Source: an uncultured Muribaculaceae bacterium (GTDB lineage: Bacteria > Bacteroidota > Bacteroidia > Bacteroidales > Muribaculaceae). Taken from it: 64,000 nt of DNA. The position numbers and the translations under genes are program-made. Positions within the stretch are counted from its first letter, which is position 1, and each line of letters starts with the position of its first letter. The notes below the pieces were generated by a model. That model did not search any database, was not told where the DNA came from, and was given only the letters and a program-made list of their open reading frames with translations. Positions 18,496 through 27,351 of the stretch are shown piece by piece. Location of the stretch: positions 23,496 through 87,495 of the forward strand of contig CAJUCW010000017.1 in NCBI GenBank assembly GCA_910585275.1, given 5' to 3'.

Positions 18496-19824
18496 TCAAC
18501 CAATAAAATCTAATTTATAGACATCTCTCAAATAATGCGCAATGATTCGTTTTATCAACTCTTCGTCATTGTCATCATAATCATCATCAAATCTATTTGT
18601 CCAGACAACCTTATCCAACGGAACCTTTACATCTGAAACTTCATTAGACGACACATTCTCCCTTATGTAGGAATCTATTCTGTCAAACCGAATTCTGTCC
18701 CACAACCGCCACGAGAATAGATACCTCTTCCCGTTTTTCACGAAAGATGTGGAACCCAAACATCGTGAGAATATATCAATAAGGATAATCAACTGTTTAG
18801 GAGAAATATTTAAATTCTGCGATGAAATCATTTCCATCAAAGCAGGATCATCTTCCGAAAGAAATTGTATTCCAGAAAAATCCGCCTCGCTTATCAGTCC
18901 TTCCGGAGCGACCCTTTTCGATGCGTCGCTGTCAACGTCAGCCACTTGACGCACCCGTTCTTTGGAGATATTATAAATCTCCGCCAATTCTTGAATCGAC
19001 TTCGTGCTTCCATCCGGATATAGACCATACCGATAACAAAGTATCCTGGCCTGCCTGTCATCGGAACGAATGAGATTAAGATAAAGTATATAGAGCTTAG
19101 GCAACGTGTAATTCTCGCTATAATACCTTATACAGAATTCAATGTCATCGTCATTGAGGAAAGGGAAACGGTTCTTTATAGAAAGCGTTTCATTTATTAT
19201 TGACGTTATCTCGCGACATTCTTTTTCAATATCGGAGTATTCTATCAATCGTTTCATACTTGCCGATAATTCCCTCAGTTTTCCGGCAAACGAAGAAAGC
19301 ATATCGCCATACAACCTGAAAACGGTGTTGTCTTCACGGTTAGTGATGCTATCAAGTATTCCACTCATCTTTTCGGAGATTCCGAAAGATTCTCCATCAT
19401 TCTCCCCGGGCAAGCATGAGGCAAGTCGGCCAAGATCCCTCAAGGAGATGTTAAGTATTTTATCCGGCTCTTGCGACAATACGTGTTGAGCTTTCGTCAT
19501 CGCAGCAAAACAATACAAACTTCTTTGAATCGCTTGGAACTTCGCTATCGTTTCTGCCGTCTGATTTGCTTCTTCCAACAAATATGTGTCTTTCGCGATG
19601 TTAATCAAATCATTCAATTCACCCCACACTTTTTTTCCACAACCTCTCCATTTCAAAACATCTTCTTTCTGTAAGCCGACGAGAGAGCCTAACGTCATAT
19701 ACTCCATCCCATTACATATATTATAAGTACGGACAGATATGGCTCCAAAATGCAACAATTCATCAATAGTGGTTGAAAGGTGCAACTGTTTCGCAAAAGC
19801 GGGGATATTTGTAGAACTTTCCAT
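18496..19824 (-). CDS. Alpha-CTD/sigma region 4 fusion protein
   Basis: 442-residue protein with two transcription-related modules. Residues about 20-75 (HFGAISVRTYNICNGM... then RGCGKKVWGELNDLI) resemble the helix-hairpin-helix C-terminal domain of RNA polymerase alpha subunit. Residues about 257-305 (ARILCYRYGLYPDGSTKSIQ, then ELAEIYNISKERVRQVADVD) look like sigma-70 region 4 with its helix-turn-helix. The rest is helical and unrecognised, and the last 30 residues are acidic (DDDYDDNDEE). There is no sigma region 2, so it is not a complete sigma factor. A DNA-binding regulator or RNA-polymerase-interacting protein is likely. It lies in a block with a DUF262 nuclease and RhuM. A MITE-like element begins 25 bp upstream of its start. 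Confidence 0.65.
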   Translation of the reverse strand: MESSTNIPAFAKQLHLSTTIDELLHFGAISVRTYNICNGMEYMTLGSLVGLQKEDVLKWRGCGKKVWGELNDLINIAKDTYLLEEANQTAETIAKFQAIQRSLYCFAAMTKAQHVLSQEPDKILNISLRDLGRLASCLPGENDGESFGISEKMSGILDSITNREDNTVFRLYGDMLSSFAGKLRELSASMKRLIEYSDIEKECREITSIINETLSIKNRFPFLNDDDIEFCIRYYSENYTLPKLYILYLNLIRSDDRQARILCYRYGLYPDGSTKSIQELAEIYNISKERVRQVADVDSDASKRVAPEGLISEADFSGIQFLSEDDPALMEMISSQNLNISPKQLIILIDIFSRCLGSTSFVKNGKRYLFSWRLWDRIRFDRIDSYIRENVSSNEVSDVKVPLDKVVWTNRFDDDYDDNDEELIKRIIAHYLRDVYKLDFIG

Positions 19825-19848
19825 GATATCTAAAATCTTATCAAAATA

Positions 19849-20056
19849 ATGAAGTTGTTTAAACTTTTTTCTTTTTCAAGATTTCGTCAGATTTTCGAGA
19901 CGATTTTGAAACTTGAAGAGGGAGTTTAGCGGGCTAAACGAACGATGAAAGTTTCAAAAGCGACCGAAAAGATGGCGGAAGATTGGAAAAGAGGTCTTTT
20001 TAACGTAAAAAGCCTTAAGAAAATTAATCACCGTAAAAAAGTTTAAACAACTTCAT
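19849..20056. mobile_element. MITE-like element with 22-bp perfect inverted ends
   Basis: Two perfect 22-bp inverted repeats (19849-19870 and 20035-20056, outer end atgaagttgtttaaac) bound 164 bp with no open frame. Inside is a smaller inverted pair, gtttagc/gctaaac, at the centre, and partly complementary flanks (cttgaagagg, gatttcgtcag). No transposase is present, so it would depend on one elsewhere. A target duplication is not certain; only an AT flanks the gaag/cttc cores. It sits between the alpha-CTD fusion gene and the DUF262 gene and may supply promoter or terminator signals to the former. Confidence 0.75.
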
Positions 20057-20193
20057 AGGTTAATATTTATATAAAGATGTCTGAGGCAAAATAAACAAGC
20101 CTATAAATCTCTGACGATGATGCAAATTTAACAATTTAATATAAAAACACAAAATATTCTTACAATTTTCCATACAGAGAAATGATATTGCTC

Positions 20194-22308
20194 TCACTCT
20201 TTAATCGGCTCAAGCATCATCACCAATTCAGACTCGGCAATGTCGCATTTGTCAAACAAAAAACGCAGACAACGTAGTTTGTTCTTATTGTCCATGGATG
20301 TCCATAAATATTTCCCGGGGGCTATCTGAGTACAATATCTAATATCCGCTTTCTTCTCAGACCAAAAATAGCCTTCCGCATCATATAAATTGTCAACGAT
20401 GTCGGCATAACGCTCCGCAACAATCCCCACAACCCGCAGAAGCATATCCTTCCACGTGGTTTCCACATATTCATTACCCAACAAGCGGAAACCCTTAAGC
20501 AATCTATTAGTCGGAGAGAAAGTTTCTTCCTCCAGAGAAATCTCCTCTACAGGCTTTTGAAGAGGTTTAAATGACGTGGTAGGCAAAGGATACAGACGCA
20601 AGAATGAATCCACTATCTCCGCGCATCTGTTCTCCAATTCCACCTCAGTCCATTTGTCGCAAAAAGTTACGCTTCTTGTAAGACGATATTTGGAATTTTT
20701 GTAACCGGGATGAACCACTCCTCCTATCGTCTGGCCATCGCGTTTTATCTCGAACGCCTTATTGCTCAACTCGCTGTTTATCCCTGTCAAAGTCAGATTG
20801 GCAAACGTGTGAAGATATTGTTCTTTTATATCCTCATACTGATCCCCAAGCATGCTTTTCCAGTCACCGTTCAATGTCTGAGGCATGATATGCTCTATGG
20901 TGGCGTTCTTATTTCTCATATCACTTACCACATCGTTATATTCGCCATGCACGGAATTCTCCAAGCGTTCAAAAAGGAATACCTGAAACGGCTTAAGCAT
21001 GTGGTAAGCGTCACGCGTTCTTATGGATTCAACAAACTGCAGGTCGCGTGGAATCTGATAATTGCCATCACGGCGCATAATGTGATATGCCAATATCTCG
21101 GAGTAGGTATTATATATTGGAATATTTGCGTTGTTATATTCCTCGATACTCCTCAAAACGTCTTTGTGCAACGCACAAAACACTTGCGTGAGAGCATTCC
21201 CCGGCATATTGCATACGATACGACGTGCCAGATAATTCTCCACCAAATCAATCACTTTGTATATTTCATCTTCAGGAATATTATTGGACGATGCATATTT
21301 CAAGAACTGGATAAAGAAAACGTTGGTTACATCCGTTTCTATGTTGCAGATGTGACGCATCTTTTCAGAAAGCCTGGAGGAAGATAATTTTGCATCTGTC
21401 ACCTGCTTATAATAATGTGCGTATTCCAACATTTCAACCAATTCACACCTGCGGTCGCGACCTTCCATATATTTTTTCCACTCGAAATATATGTTTCCTA
21501 AGCGAACAGGACGCTGCAGTTGTTGTTTCACGGTGAGATAGTCACGCAAAAATTTTGTCGGCTCGTTTTTCGTAGCGGCCTCTATCTTTTGCCAATAGTT
21601 TCTGAAACATTCTCGTTGTTCTTCCGGATTCAAAGACATCAAGAGATAATTGCGTATCTTGTCAGCCTCCGTAAGTGCCAACCCTGTAGAATTGAGACTT
21701 TCGAAGATAAGCTGGGCATCATCGTCCGCGTCCAACTCGATGGATATAATCTGTAAGCGTTCTATCGCGTCAAGCAACTGGTCAAAAGAAAGTTGTTGTG
21801 GTTTTTTCGTCAATTTATTATAGAAATGGCGGTAATTGCGGATGACTTTGGAACTTTCTTCAAAACCATCCTCTCCATTGAATATCTTGTCGTATGCTAT
21901 ACGGTCATTTTCAATGGGTACTAATTTAACCTTCCTCTCGGAGTTACAGAATTTGGCTTTCAAAAACACCTCATAGGCTTCTTCCAACCGCGCTTCGTCA
22001 CTAATCTCCAAAGCTTTGTCGCGTACAGCCTTTATACCTGCCAACAAAAGTAAGGATATCGTTGTCAGGCGTTGTTGACCATCTATCACAAGTCTGTTAT
22101 ATCCGCTATCCGCAGAGGAAGTGACAATGGAACCAAAGAAATGCGACGACCTGTTTGATAAGTTTAATTTCACCAAATCACTAAAAAGCTGGTCGCAGTT
22201 GTCTGTAAGCCAGTCGTAATTACGCTGATAAACAGGTATGACAAACTGGATTTTATGGCCTTCTATAAATTCACATAACGGCTTCGCGTAACCTTTCATT
22301 TTCAACAC
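20194..22308 (-). CDS. DUF262/DUF1524 protein, GmrSD-type nuclease
   Basis: 704-residue GmrSD-family protein, a group that includes type IV restriction enzymes cleaving modified phage DNA. The N-terminal DUF262 (ParB/Srx-like NTPase) domain shows IPVYQRNYDW at residues 24-33, IDGQQRLTTI at 75-84 and IFESLNSTGLALTEADKIRN at 201-220. The C-terminal DUF1524 domain has the His-Me nuclease motif IEHIMPQTL (His473) and LTLTGINSELSN around 505-516. A further domain of about 110 residues follows (GYFWSEKKADIRYC). Both halves are in one chain, as in fused GmrSD enzymes. Neighbours are an alpha-CTD/sigma fusion and RhuM, which together look like an accessory defence block. Confidence 0.88.
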   Translation of the reverse strand: MLKMKGYAKPLCEFIEGHKIQFVIPVYQRNYDWLTDNCDQLFSDLVKLNLSNRSSHFFGSIVTSSADSGYNRLVIDGQQRLTTISLLLLAGIKAVRDKALEISDEARLEEAYEVFLKAKFCNSERKVKLVPIENDRIAYDKIFNGEDGFEESSKVIRNYRHFYNKLTKKPQQLSFDQLLDAIERLQIISIELDADDDAQLIFESLNSTGLALTEADKIRNYLLMSLNPEEQRECFRNYWQKIEAATKNEPTKFLRDYLTVKQQLQRPVRLGNIYFEWKKYMEGRDRRCELVEMLEYAHYYKQVTDAKLSSSRLSEKMRHICNIETDVTNVFFIQFLKYASSNNIPEDEIYKVIDLVENYLARRIVCNMPGNALTQVFCALHKDVLRSIEEYNNANIPIYNTYSEILAYHIMRRDGNYQIPRDLQFVESIRTRDAYHMLKPFQVFLFERLENSVHGEYNDVVSDMRNKNATIEHIMPQTLNGDWKSMLGDQYEDIKEQYLHTFANLTLTGINSELSNKAFEIKRDGQTIGGVVHPGYKNSKYRLTRSVTFCDKWTEVELENRCAEIVDSFLRLYPLPTTSFKPLQKPVEEISLEEETFSPTNRLLKGFRLLGNEYVETTWKDMLLRVVGIVAERYADIVDNLYDAEGYFWSEKKADIRYCTQIAPGKYLWTSMDNKNKLRCLRFLFDKCDIAESELVMMLEPIKE

Positions 22309-22477
22309 TTTCCTTAATACAGAATTATTATATCATTCTCACTTCCGGAGAAACACTTGAGTTCCCTATCCGTAAGACACATCGCGTTTGTGCATTTTAA
22401 AACAAGGGTATATCTCCTGCATGTTTGACTGCATAAGCTTAAAACACACAAATAATTTATACGTTGTCAATCGATTG

Positions 22478-22485
22478 CAAATATA
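22478..22485 (-). promoter_or_regulatory. -7-like promoter element for the DUF262 gene
   Basis: TATATTTG on the minus strand, with only a weak TTTA where the -33 box is expected. The palindrome caatcgattg (22468-22477) lies directly downstream, near the predicted start of transcription, and could be an operator. The predicted leader is about 160 nt. Confidence 0.35.
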
Positions 22486-22583
22486 ATGTTTTTATTCAGT
22501 TAAATCACTATATTGAATAAAAAAAGAAACTATTTTACTTAATTATGTCTATAATAGTGTATTTCATATTGTATTTCAGCATA

Positions 22584-23582
22584 TTATATTTCAAGCAAAC
22601 CTCTGATTTCTTTGTCGAAATCGGAGTCTATTTGCTGAGTAGGGTTAAATAGGTCATATTCGGCCTCCGCTTTAGCCTTGGCTTGAGCCGCTGAAACACT
22701 CCCTTTGTTGGGAAGAATTTTATAGTCGTTGAAGGTCAGGAATTTATTGACACTTGCGGCAAACTGCTCCATATTAAACACATTGCCTCGCTCAATCTGC
22801 CCTTCGATATAGTCGAAATAAGATGTAACCGTACGTTCGAGTGAGCGTATTTCTTTCTCTGTAAGATAGTTCTTGGCGATGCTGACATCAGACTTTAATA
22901 TCCTGCCTTCTGGAGCATACTTCCACGTTGTTAATCCCATGTGTGGCTTTGTATGGTCTGCTCCGGCATGGATGATTTCTGCGGCGGTATGTCCTGTAAT
23001 AGCATAGTGAAAACGGTTCTGCACCATTGCGTAGAATTCCTTTGTTGTCGGAGCGAGACGGTCATAGTCAACGCTACACTCAGCATAAATATCGGTTATC
23101 TGCTGCCAAATGCGACGTTCGCTGGCGCGTATGGATCTTACACGCTCCAATAGTTCGCGGAAATAATCCTTTCCAAATACAGCATCTCCCTGTTTCAGAC
23201 GCTCATCATCAAGAACAAATCCTTTACGGATAAATTCATTCAGTACTCGGGTAGCCCACTGGCGGAACCTGGTAGCCTTTTGACTGTTTACACGATAGCC
23301 AACACTGATAATAGCATCAAGAGAATAAAACGTTTGTTCTCGCTTGACCTGACGTTTACCTTCCCGTTGAACTATTAAGTTTTTCTTAATAGTTGCCTCA
23401 GGGGCCAGCTCGTTAGTCTCATATATATTTTTGAGATGTTGGTTTATTGCAGGAATAGACACATCAAACAATTCAGCCATAGCTTTCTGAGTAAGCCATA
23501 GTGTCTCATTCTCAACATAAGCCTGTACCGTCCCCGAATTATCGGGCAAATTATAGAGTATAAACTGAATTTCTTTTGCCAT
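22584..23582 (-). CDS. RhuM family protein
   Basis: 332-residue member of the virulence RhuM family (PF13310), common in accessory and phage-defence regions; the biochemical role is not established. It opens with QFILYNLPDNSG, a winged-helix-like region with WLTQKAMAELFDVS (about residues 29-42), then AIISVGYRVNSQKATRFRQWATRVL (written here only as the AIISVGYRV...FRQWATRVL core), which resembles the Bro-N/KilA-N type DNA-binding segment. The C-terminal part is helical, including ATTKEF-type loops and HTAAEII. It is separate from the DUF262 gene by 275 bp and has its own promoter-like motif. Confidence 0.85.
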   Translation of the reverse strand: MAKEIQFILYNLPDNSGTVQAYVENETLWLTQKAMAELFDVSIPAINQHLKNIYETNELAPEATIKKNLIVQREGKRQVKREQTFYSLDAIISVGYRVNSQKATRFRQWATRVLNEFIRKGFVLDDERLKQGDAVFGKDYFRELLERVRSIRASERRIWQQITDIYAECSVDYDRLAPTTKEFYAMVQNRFHYAITGHTAAEIIHAGADHTKPHMGLTTWKYAPEGRILKSDVSIAKNYLTEKEIRSLERTVTSYFDYIEGQIERGNVFNMEQFAASVNKFLTFNDYKILPNKGSVSAAQAKAKAEAEYDLFNPTQQIDSDFDKEIRGLLEI

Positions 23583-23715
23583 AATTATTATCCGTTAAAT
23601 CTAAGAGCTGTAATCCACACATTCCAGATTCGCTTTTTGCAGATTCCATGCATCGCATACAAACCACATACGGGCCTTCCTACAAGAAAAAAGTGTCATG
23701 CCGTTTCGTATAACG

Positions 23716-23723
23716 CAAATTTA
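23716..23723 (-). promoter_or_regulatory. -7-like promoter element for the RhuM gene
   Basis: TAAATTTG on the minus strand, about 130 bp upstream of the RhuM start. The -33 position carries TTTC rather than TTTG, at a 20-bp spacing. Confidence 0.4.
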
Positions 23724-23851
23724 GTGATTTATGCCGTAATAAAGAAATAATCCTTCTTATGTTTTTGCTATGCGCGGATTAGAATTAGAGGGGAAGGTTT
23801 AATCCGGAGGACGTTTTTTAGGTTTATTTATCGATTTAATTGGCAAACGGT

Positions 23852-23859
23852 TAAATTTG
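23852..23859 (+). promoter_or_regulatory. -7-like promoter element for the Spy-like gene
   Basis: TAAATTTG on the plus strand, 95 bp upstream of the start at 23955. The -33 region has only a weak TTTA. The rest of the interval 23583-23954 holds no gene that I can support. Confidence 0.4.
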
Positions 23860-23954
23860 AGTTAAACGCAAGGGCGCAAATAAACGGTCGGCTGTTATTT
23901 CAGTCAAAGAAGCGTACGGAACGAAAAAAAGAATTTAGAATAATAAAACAATAA

Positions 23955-24560
23955 ATGATGAAAAAGACAATTTTAAGTCTGGCATTTGCCGCAATCTCTC
24001 TCGTAGCCTTCAATGGAATAGCCCAGACCAACAATGACAACACCTGCAATGTTTCCAATAAAGAGTGCGTAAACAAAAGCACTTGCATCAACGGAAATAA
24101 ATGCGTAAACGCAAATAAAAGCTGCCCTAAGGCCGGCAACACCTGCCAGGCAGGTAAACGCGCAAAGGCAAATCCTTTTGAGGGAATCAACCTTACCGAC
24201 GCACAGAAGAGCCAGCTTCAGCAGCTCGACACCAAGCGCAAAGCTGCCCGCCGGGAGCAGGCCCAGGCAAAGAAGGATATGAAACAGCGTAACGACTCCG
24301 CCCGCAAGGCAGACCGCGTCGCTTCCAAGAAAGCATATCTTGAAGAAATCAAGGCCATCGTGGGTCCGGAGAACTATGTGGTTTTCCTTGAAAACATGTA
24401 TTTAAACGGAGGTAACGGCCACGGCAACAAGGCAGCCATCGGCCAGCGCCACGGCGACAAAGCCAAAGGCATGAAGAAAGGCCACGGTGACCGTCGCGGC
24501 AAAAACGGAAAGCAGCACGCGGCCGTAAAAAATACTGAAAAGGCAAAAGCCAATTCATAA
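23955..24560 (+). CDS. Cys- and His-rich periplasmic protein with LTxxQ-like motif
   Basis: 201-residue secreted protein. A signal peptide (KKTILSLAFAAISLVAFNGIAQ) is followed by a cysteine-rich stretch with seven cysteines in about 45 residues (CNVSNKEC...CINGNKC...CPKAGNTC). Then comes a helical region starting NLTDAQKSQLQQLDTKRKAA, which matches the LTxxQ motif of Spy/CpxP-type periplasmic chaperones and metal-stress proteins. The C-terminal tail is basic and rich in Gly-His (GHGNKAAIGQRHGDKAKG). Metal binding or envelope-stress sensing is plausible but inferred. It is monocistronic, followed by a clear terminator. Confidence 0.7.
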   Translation: MMKKTILSLAFAAISLVAFNGIAQTNNDNTCNVSNKECVNKSTCINGNKCVNANKSCPKAGNTCQAGKRAKANPFEGINLTDAQKSQLQQLDTKRKAARREQAQAKKDMKQRNDSARKADRVASKKAYLEEIKAIVGPENYVVFLENMYLNGGNGHGNKAAIGQRHGDKAKGMKKGHGDRRGKNGKQHAAVKNTEKAKANS

Positions 24561-24593
24561 ATAAGACTGAATAGACAGTAACCGATAAACCCG

Positions 24594-24636
24594 GAAAGGG
24601 GCGAACGGAATCTAATCCGCTCTCCCCTTTCTTTGT
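24594..24636 (+). terminator. Rho-independent terminator after the Spy-like gene
   Basis: A hairpin with arms gaaagggg (24594-24601) and cccctttc (24624-24631), extended inward by cgga/tccg, is followed by tttgttttt. It ends transcription of the plus-strand gene shortly before the convergent peptidase gene's stop. Confidence 0.75.
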
Positions 24637-24651
24637 TTTTATACATGGAAT

Positions 24652-27114
24652 TTATCTTGCCGGAATATCGACTTCGGTCTCACGGCCCTTTATCAGATAG
24701 TCGGTGAAATAATCTACCATTCTCCAGTAGAAATATTCGTCCATGTGTCCGAATCCGTGGCGTTGCGTGGGGAGAAGGAGGAAATCGAAACGCTTGTTGG
24801 CGTTGATGAGGGCATTTGCCACGCGGATGGAGTTGCCCGGATGCACGTTGTTGTCAATGTCGCCATGCACGAGCATAAGATGCCCTTTGAGGTTGCGTGC
24901 AATCTCGGGATTCGTGCGGATTTCATATACGAACGTCGTGTCGCCTTTTTCATCCACTTTTTCCTTGACTCCGTGGTGCGTCTCGCTCCACCAACGGTTG
25001 TAAATCCTGTTGTCGTGGTTTCCGGCGCAGGATACGGCAGCCTTGAAGAAATCGGGATATTTAAGGATGGCTGCCGTTGACATGAAACCGCCGCCCGAAT
25101 GCCCGTGGATGCCCACACGGTTGATGTCGATATATTTATGGCGTGCCGCAAGTTGCTCGATAGCGGCCTTCTGGTCGGCAAGTCCGTAGTCGCGGAGATT
25201 GCCGTAACCGTAATTGTGATACCATTTGGAACGGTCGGGATGACCTCCACGGTTTCCGACGGTTATGACCACAAAACCCGCCTGGGCAAGACGGTCGGTA
25301 CGCACCGACATACGGGTATAGGGATAGTTGGTGGCCTCCACCTGCGGGCCCGGATATACATAGTCGATTATCGGATAAGACTTTTCGGGGTCGAAATCAA
25401 ACGGTTTATACATCACTCCGTAAAGGTCGGTGACACCGTCGGCTGCCTTCACCTTGAATGTTTCGGGAAACTTGTAGCCGTTCGCAAAAAGCTGGTTGAA
25501 ATCGGAACGCTCCAGCGTCATCACTTTCTTGCCGGCAATGTCATAGAGAGCTGTTTCGGGTACGGTATCCACTCTCGAGAAATTATCTACAAAATAGCGG
25601 GCATCGTCGTCAACGATAGGGGTATGGAAATATTCCCCTTTGTCCAGACGCTTCACCGGGCCTCCGTCAAGACCCACTGAATAAAGATGCTGGTAATAGG
25701 GATTCTCGTCTTTCTCCTTACCCATTGCTGTGAAATAGACGGTGCGGCGCGGTTCGTCAACGTTCAGGATGCGATGCACGTGCCATGGGCCATCGGTAAG
25801 TTTTCGCTTTAGATTGCCTTTGCCGTCATAGAGGTAAAGGTGCGCCCAGCCGTCGCGCTCGCTCCATTGGATAAGTTCCTTGCCGTTGCCTATGGCGGAT
25901 AGAGGGCGAACTTCCTGATACGTGTTCATGCGCTCTTCGATAAGCGGCACAATCGAATCCTCGCCTACAGTATAGGAACAGATGTCTATACGGTGAAGGT
26001 CGCGGCTCGAACGCGTCACGAAAAAGCGGTTGTCATCGCCAAGCCATACGGAAGGCACGTCATAGTTATGGCGGTCCTTATGAAGACGCGGACGGCTTGC
26101 AAGCGATAGCGACTGATGCTTGAAACGGTCGGTCTTGATTTCCTTGCGCGAATTGTCGGCCATGTCAAAGAGATAAAGGTGATATATCGGAGCCTCCATT
26201 TCTCCCGGCATCTGATACTTGTAAGACTCAAGAGTTGGACGTGGGTCTGCAACAGAATTTATTACCCAGAGTTCCTTTACATCCCGTTTATCATCCACAA
26301 CGGTAGCGAAATGGCGCGAATCGGGCGACCACAGCCCCCACACCCCTTTCCGTTTTCCGTTGCAAAGGGTGTCGGTATTGAGAAGACTGTAAGGCTGGCC
26401 ATAGCCGAAATCTTTCTGTCCGTCGGTAGTAATCCTTATTTCCGTTATCGTGGAGTCGTTTTCATTCTTCTTCAATTTCTCGTAGTCCTCACGGCTCATG
26501 CGGTAAAGGTCGAGGTCCTTTGCATAAACCACCGTCTTTCCGTCAGGCGACACGGAAGCCCAGTCAAGTTCCTTAGTTTCCTTTTTCTTATCTTTAAGGT
26601 GGGTAAGCTTACCGTTGTTCATGTCGTAGGAAAAATAGAACACCTCTTTCTCCCCGTTCTTGGGTTTAACTTCTTTTCCCTCGTCGTCTGTATAAGGTTT
26701 GGCATCCTGCGAAGATTTCACCTCAAATGTGAACGTATGGCCGTCGTCGGCCACGTCGAGATTATATATCGGGAGGGAAGCGCCGATATACGGGTCTTTC
26801 ACAATCTCCGTGAGCTGGGCGGCAAGACGGTCATGGTCGAAAAGCGGCCTTTTGCTACGTGCCACGGGGTCAACCACATACCATTTGGTCCCTTCCCCCG
26901 TCTTGTAGGAATACCAGAATTTATTACCCGATTTAAACCAATGAGGGTCAACGGTTGTGGAAAAAAGCATGTTGGGAAGTTTCGAGCCGGCAAAACGTTG
27001 TGCGAGTTCGTAGGGATTCCCGTCTTCATGCGTGCCCTGCGCCTCTATTCCGACGGGCAGGCAAAGGGATGCGGCAAGCCCCAAGGCGGCCAGCATGTTA
27101 AGATGTTTTCTCAT
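24652..27114 (-). CDS. DPP-IV-type S9 prolyl peptidase, secreted
   Basis: Secreted serine peptidase of family S9B, which removes Xaa-Pro dipeptides or related units from peptides. I place the start at 27114, where a signal peptide begins (MRKHLNMLAALGLAASLCLP); the frame extends 20 codons further upstream but across an untranslated region. An N-terminal beta-propeller domain of about 500 residues is followed by an alpha/beta-hydrolase domain. The catalytic triad is visible: Ser673 in GIHGHSGGGF, Asp in HGDIDNNVHPGNS, His in LPTQRHGFGH. The length of 820 residues is slightly above human DPP4. It is monocistronic with a good promoter and probably periplasmic or outer-membrane associated. Confidence 0.92.
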   Translation of the reverse strand: MRKHLNMLAALGLAASLCLPVGIEAQGTHEDGNPYELAQRFAGSKLPNMLFSTTVDPHWFKSGNKFWYSYKTGEGTKWYVVDPVARSKRPLFDHDRLAAQLTEIVKDPYIGASLPIYNLDVADDGHTFTFEVKSSQDAKPYTDDEGKEVKPKNGEKEVFYFSYDMNNGKLTHLKDKKKETKELDWASVSPDGKTVVYAKDLDLYRMSREDYEKLKKNENDSTITEIRITTDGQKDFGYGQPYSLLNTDTLCNGKRKGVWGLWSPDSRHFATVVDDKRDVKELWVINSVADPRPTLESYKYQMPGEMEAPIYHLYLFDMADNSRKEIKTDRFKHQSLSLASRPRLHKDRHNYDVPSVWLGDDNRFFVTRSSRDLHRIDICSYTVGEDSIVPLIEERMNTYQEVRPLSAIGNGKELIQWSERDGWAHLYLYDGKGNLKRKLTDGPWHVHRILNVDEPRRTVYFTAMGKEKDENPYYQHLYSVGLDGGPVKRLDKGEYFHTPIVDDDARYFVDNFSRVDTVPETALYDIAGKKVMTLERSDFNQLFANGYKFPETFKVKAADGVTDLYGVMYKPFDFDPEKSYPIIDYVYPGPQVEATNYPYTRMSVRTDRLAQAGFVVITVGNRGGHPDRSKWYHNYGYGNLRDYGLADQKAAIEQLAARHKYIDINRVGIHGHSGGGFMSTAAILKYPDFFKAAVSCAGNHDNRIYNRWWSETHHGVKEKVDEKGDTTFVYEIRTNPEIARNLKGHLMLVHGDIDNNVHPGNSIRVANALINANKRFDFLLLPTQRHGFGHMDEYFYWRMVDYFTDYLIKGRETEVDIPAR

Positions 27115-27188
27115 TCCTTTTACGATTGATGTAGGTTGAACTGTATATTTATTCGATAAGAACTCCCCTCTCATCTAATAAACAGCCA

Positions 27189-27220
27189 CAAATTTAGCAA
27201 ATCCCGCGAGGCTATACAAA
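27189..27220 (-). promoter_or_regulatory. Promoter of the DPP-IV-like peptidase gene
   Basis: Minus-strand TTTG (27220-27217), 20-bp spacer, TAAATTTG (27196-27189): a full Bacteroidetes consensus match. The predicted start near 27182 gives a leader of about 68 nt, which supports the start codon at 27114 rather than 27174. Confidence 0.6.
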
Positions 27221-27302
27221 TTATGTGCATATAAAATTTTCGGTAAAATGATTGAAAATCTACGTAACGGCAAACTCTCCAACCAATATGAGGGAATTTT
27301 TG

Positions 27303-27310
27303 TAAATTTG
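27303..27310 (+). promoter_or_regulatory. -7-like element for the Fsr-type exporter gene
   Basis: TAAATTTG, 42 bp upstream of the start at 27352. No convincing -33 TTTG lies at the proper spacing. Confidence 0.4.
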
Positions 27311-27351
27311 CATCCCCGAAACAACTACATCAATAATCGCGCAAAAGCACA

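Noticed and set aside
24652..27174. Start of the DPP-IV-like gene at 27174
   Set aside because: The signal peptide begins at 27114; the extra 20 codons are hydrophilic and lie in the predicted leader.
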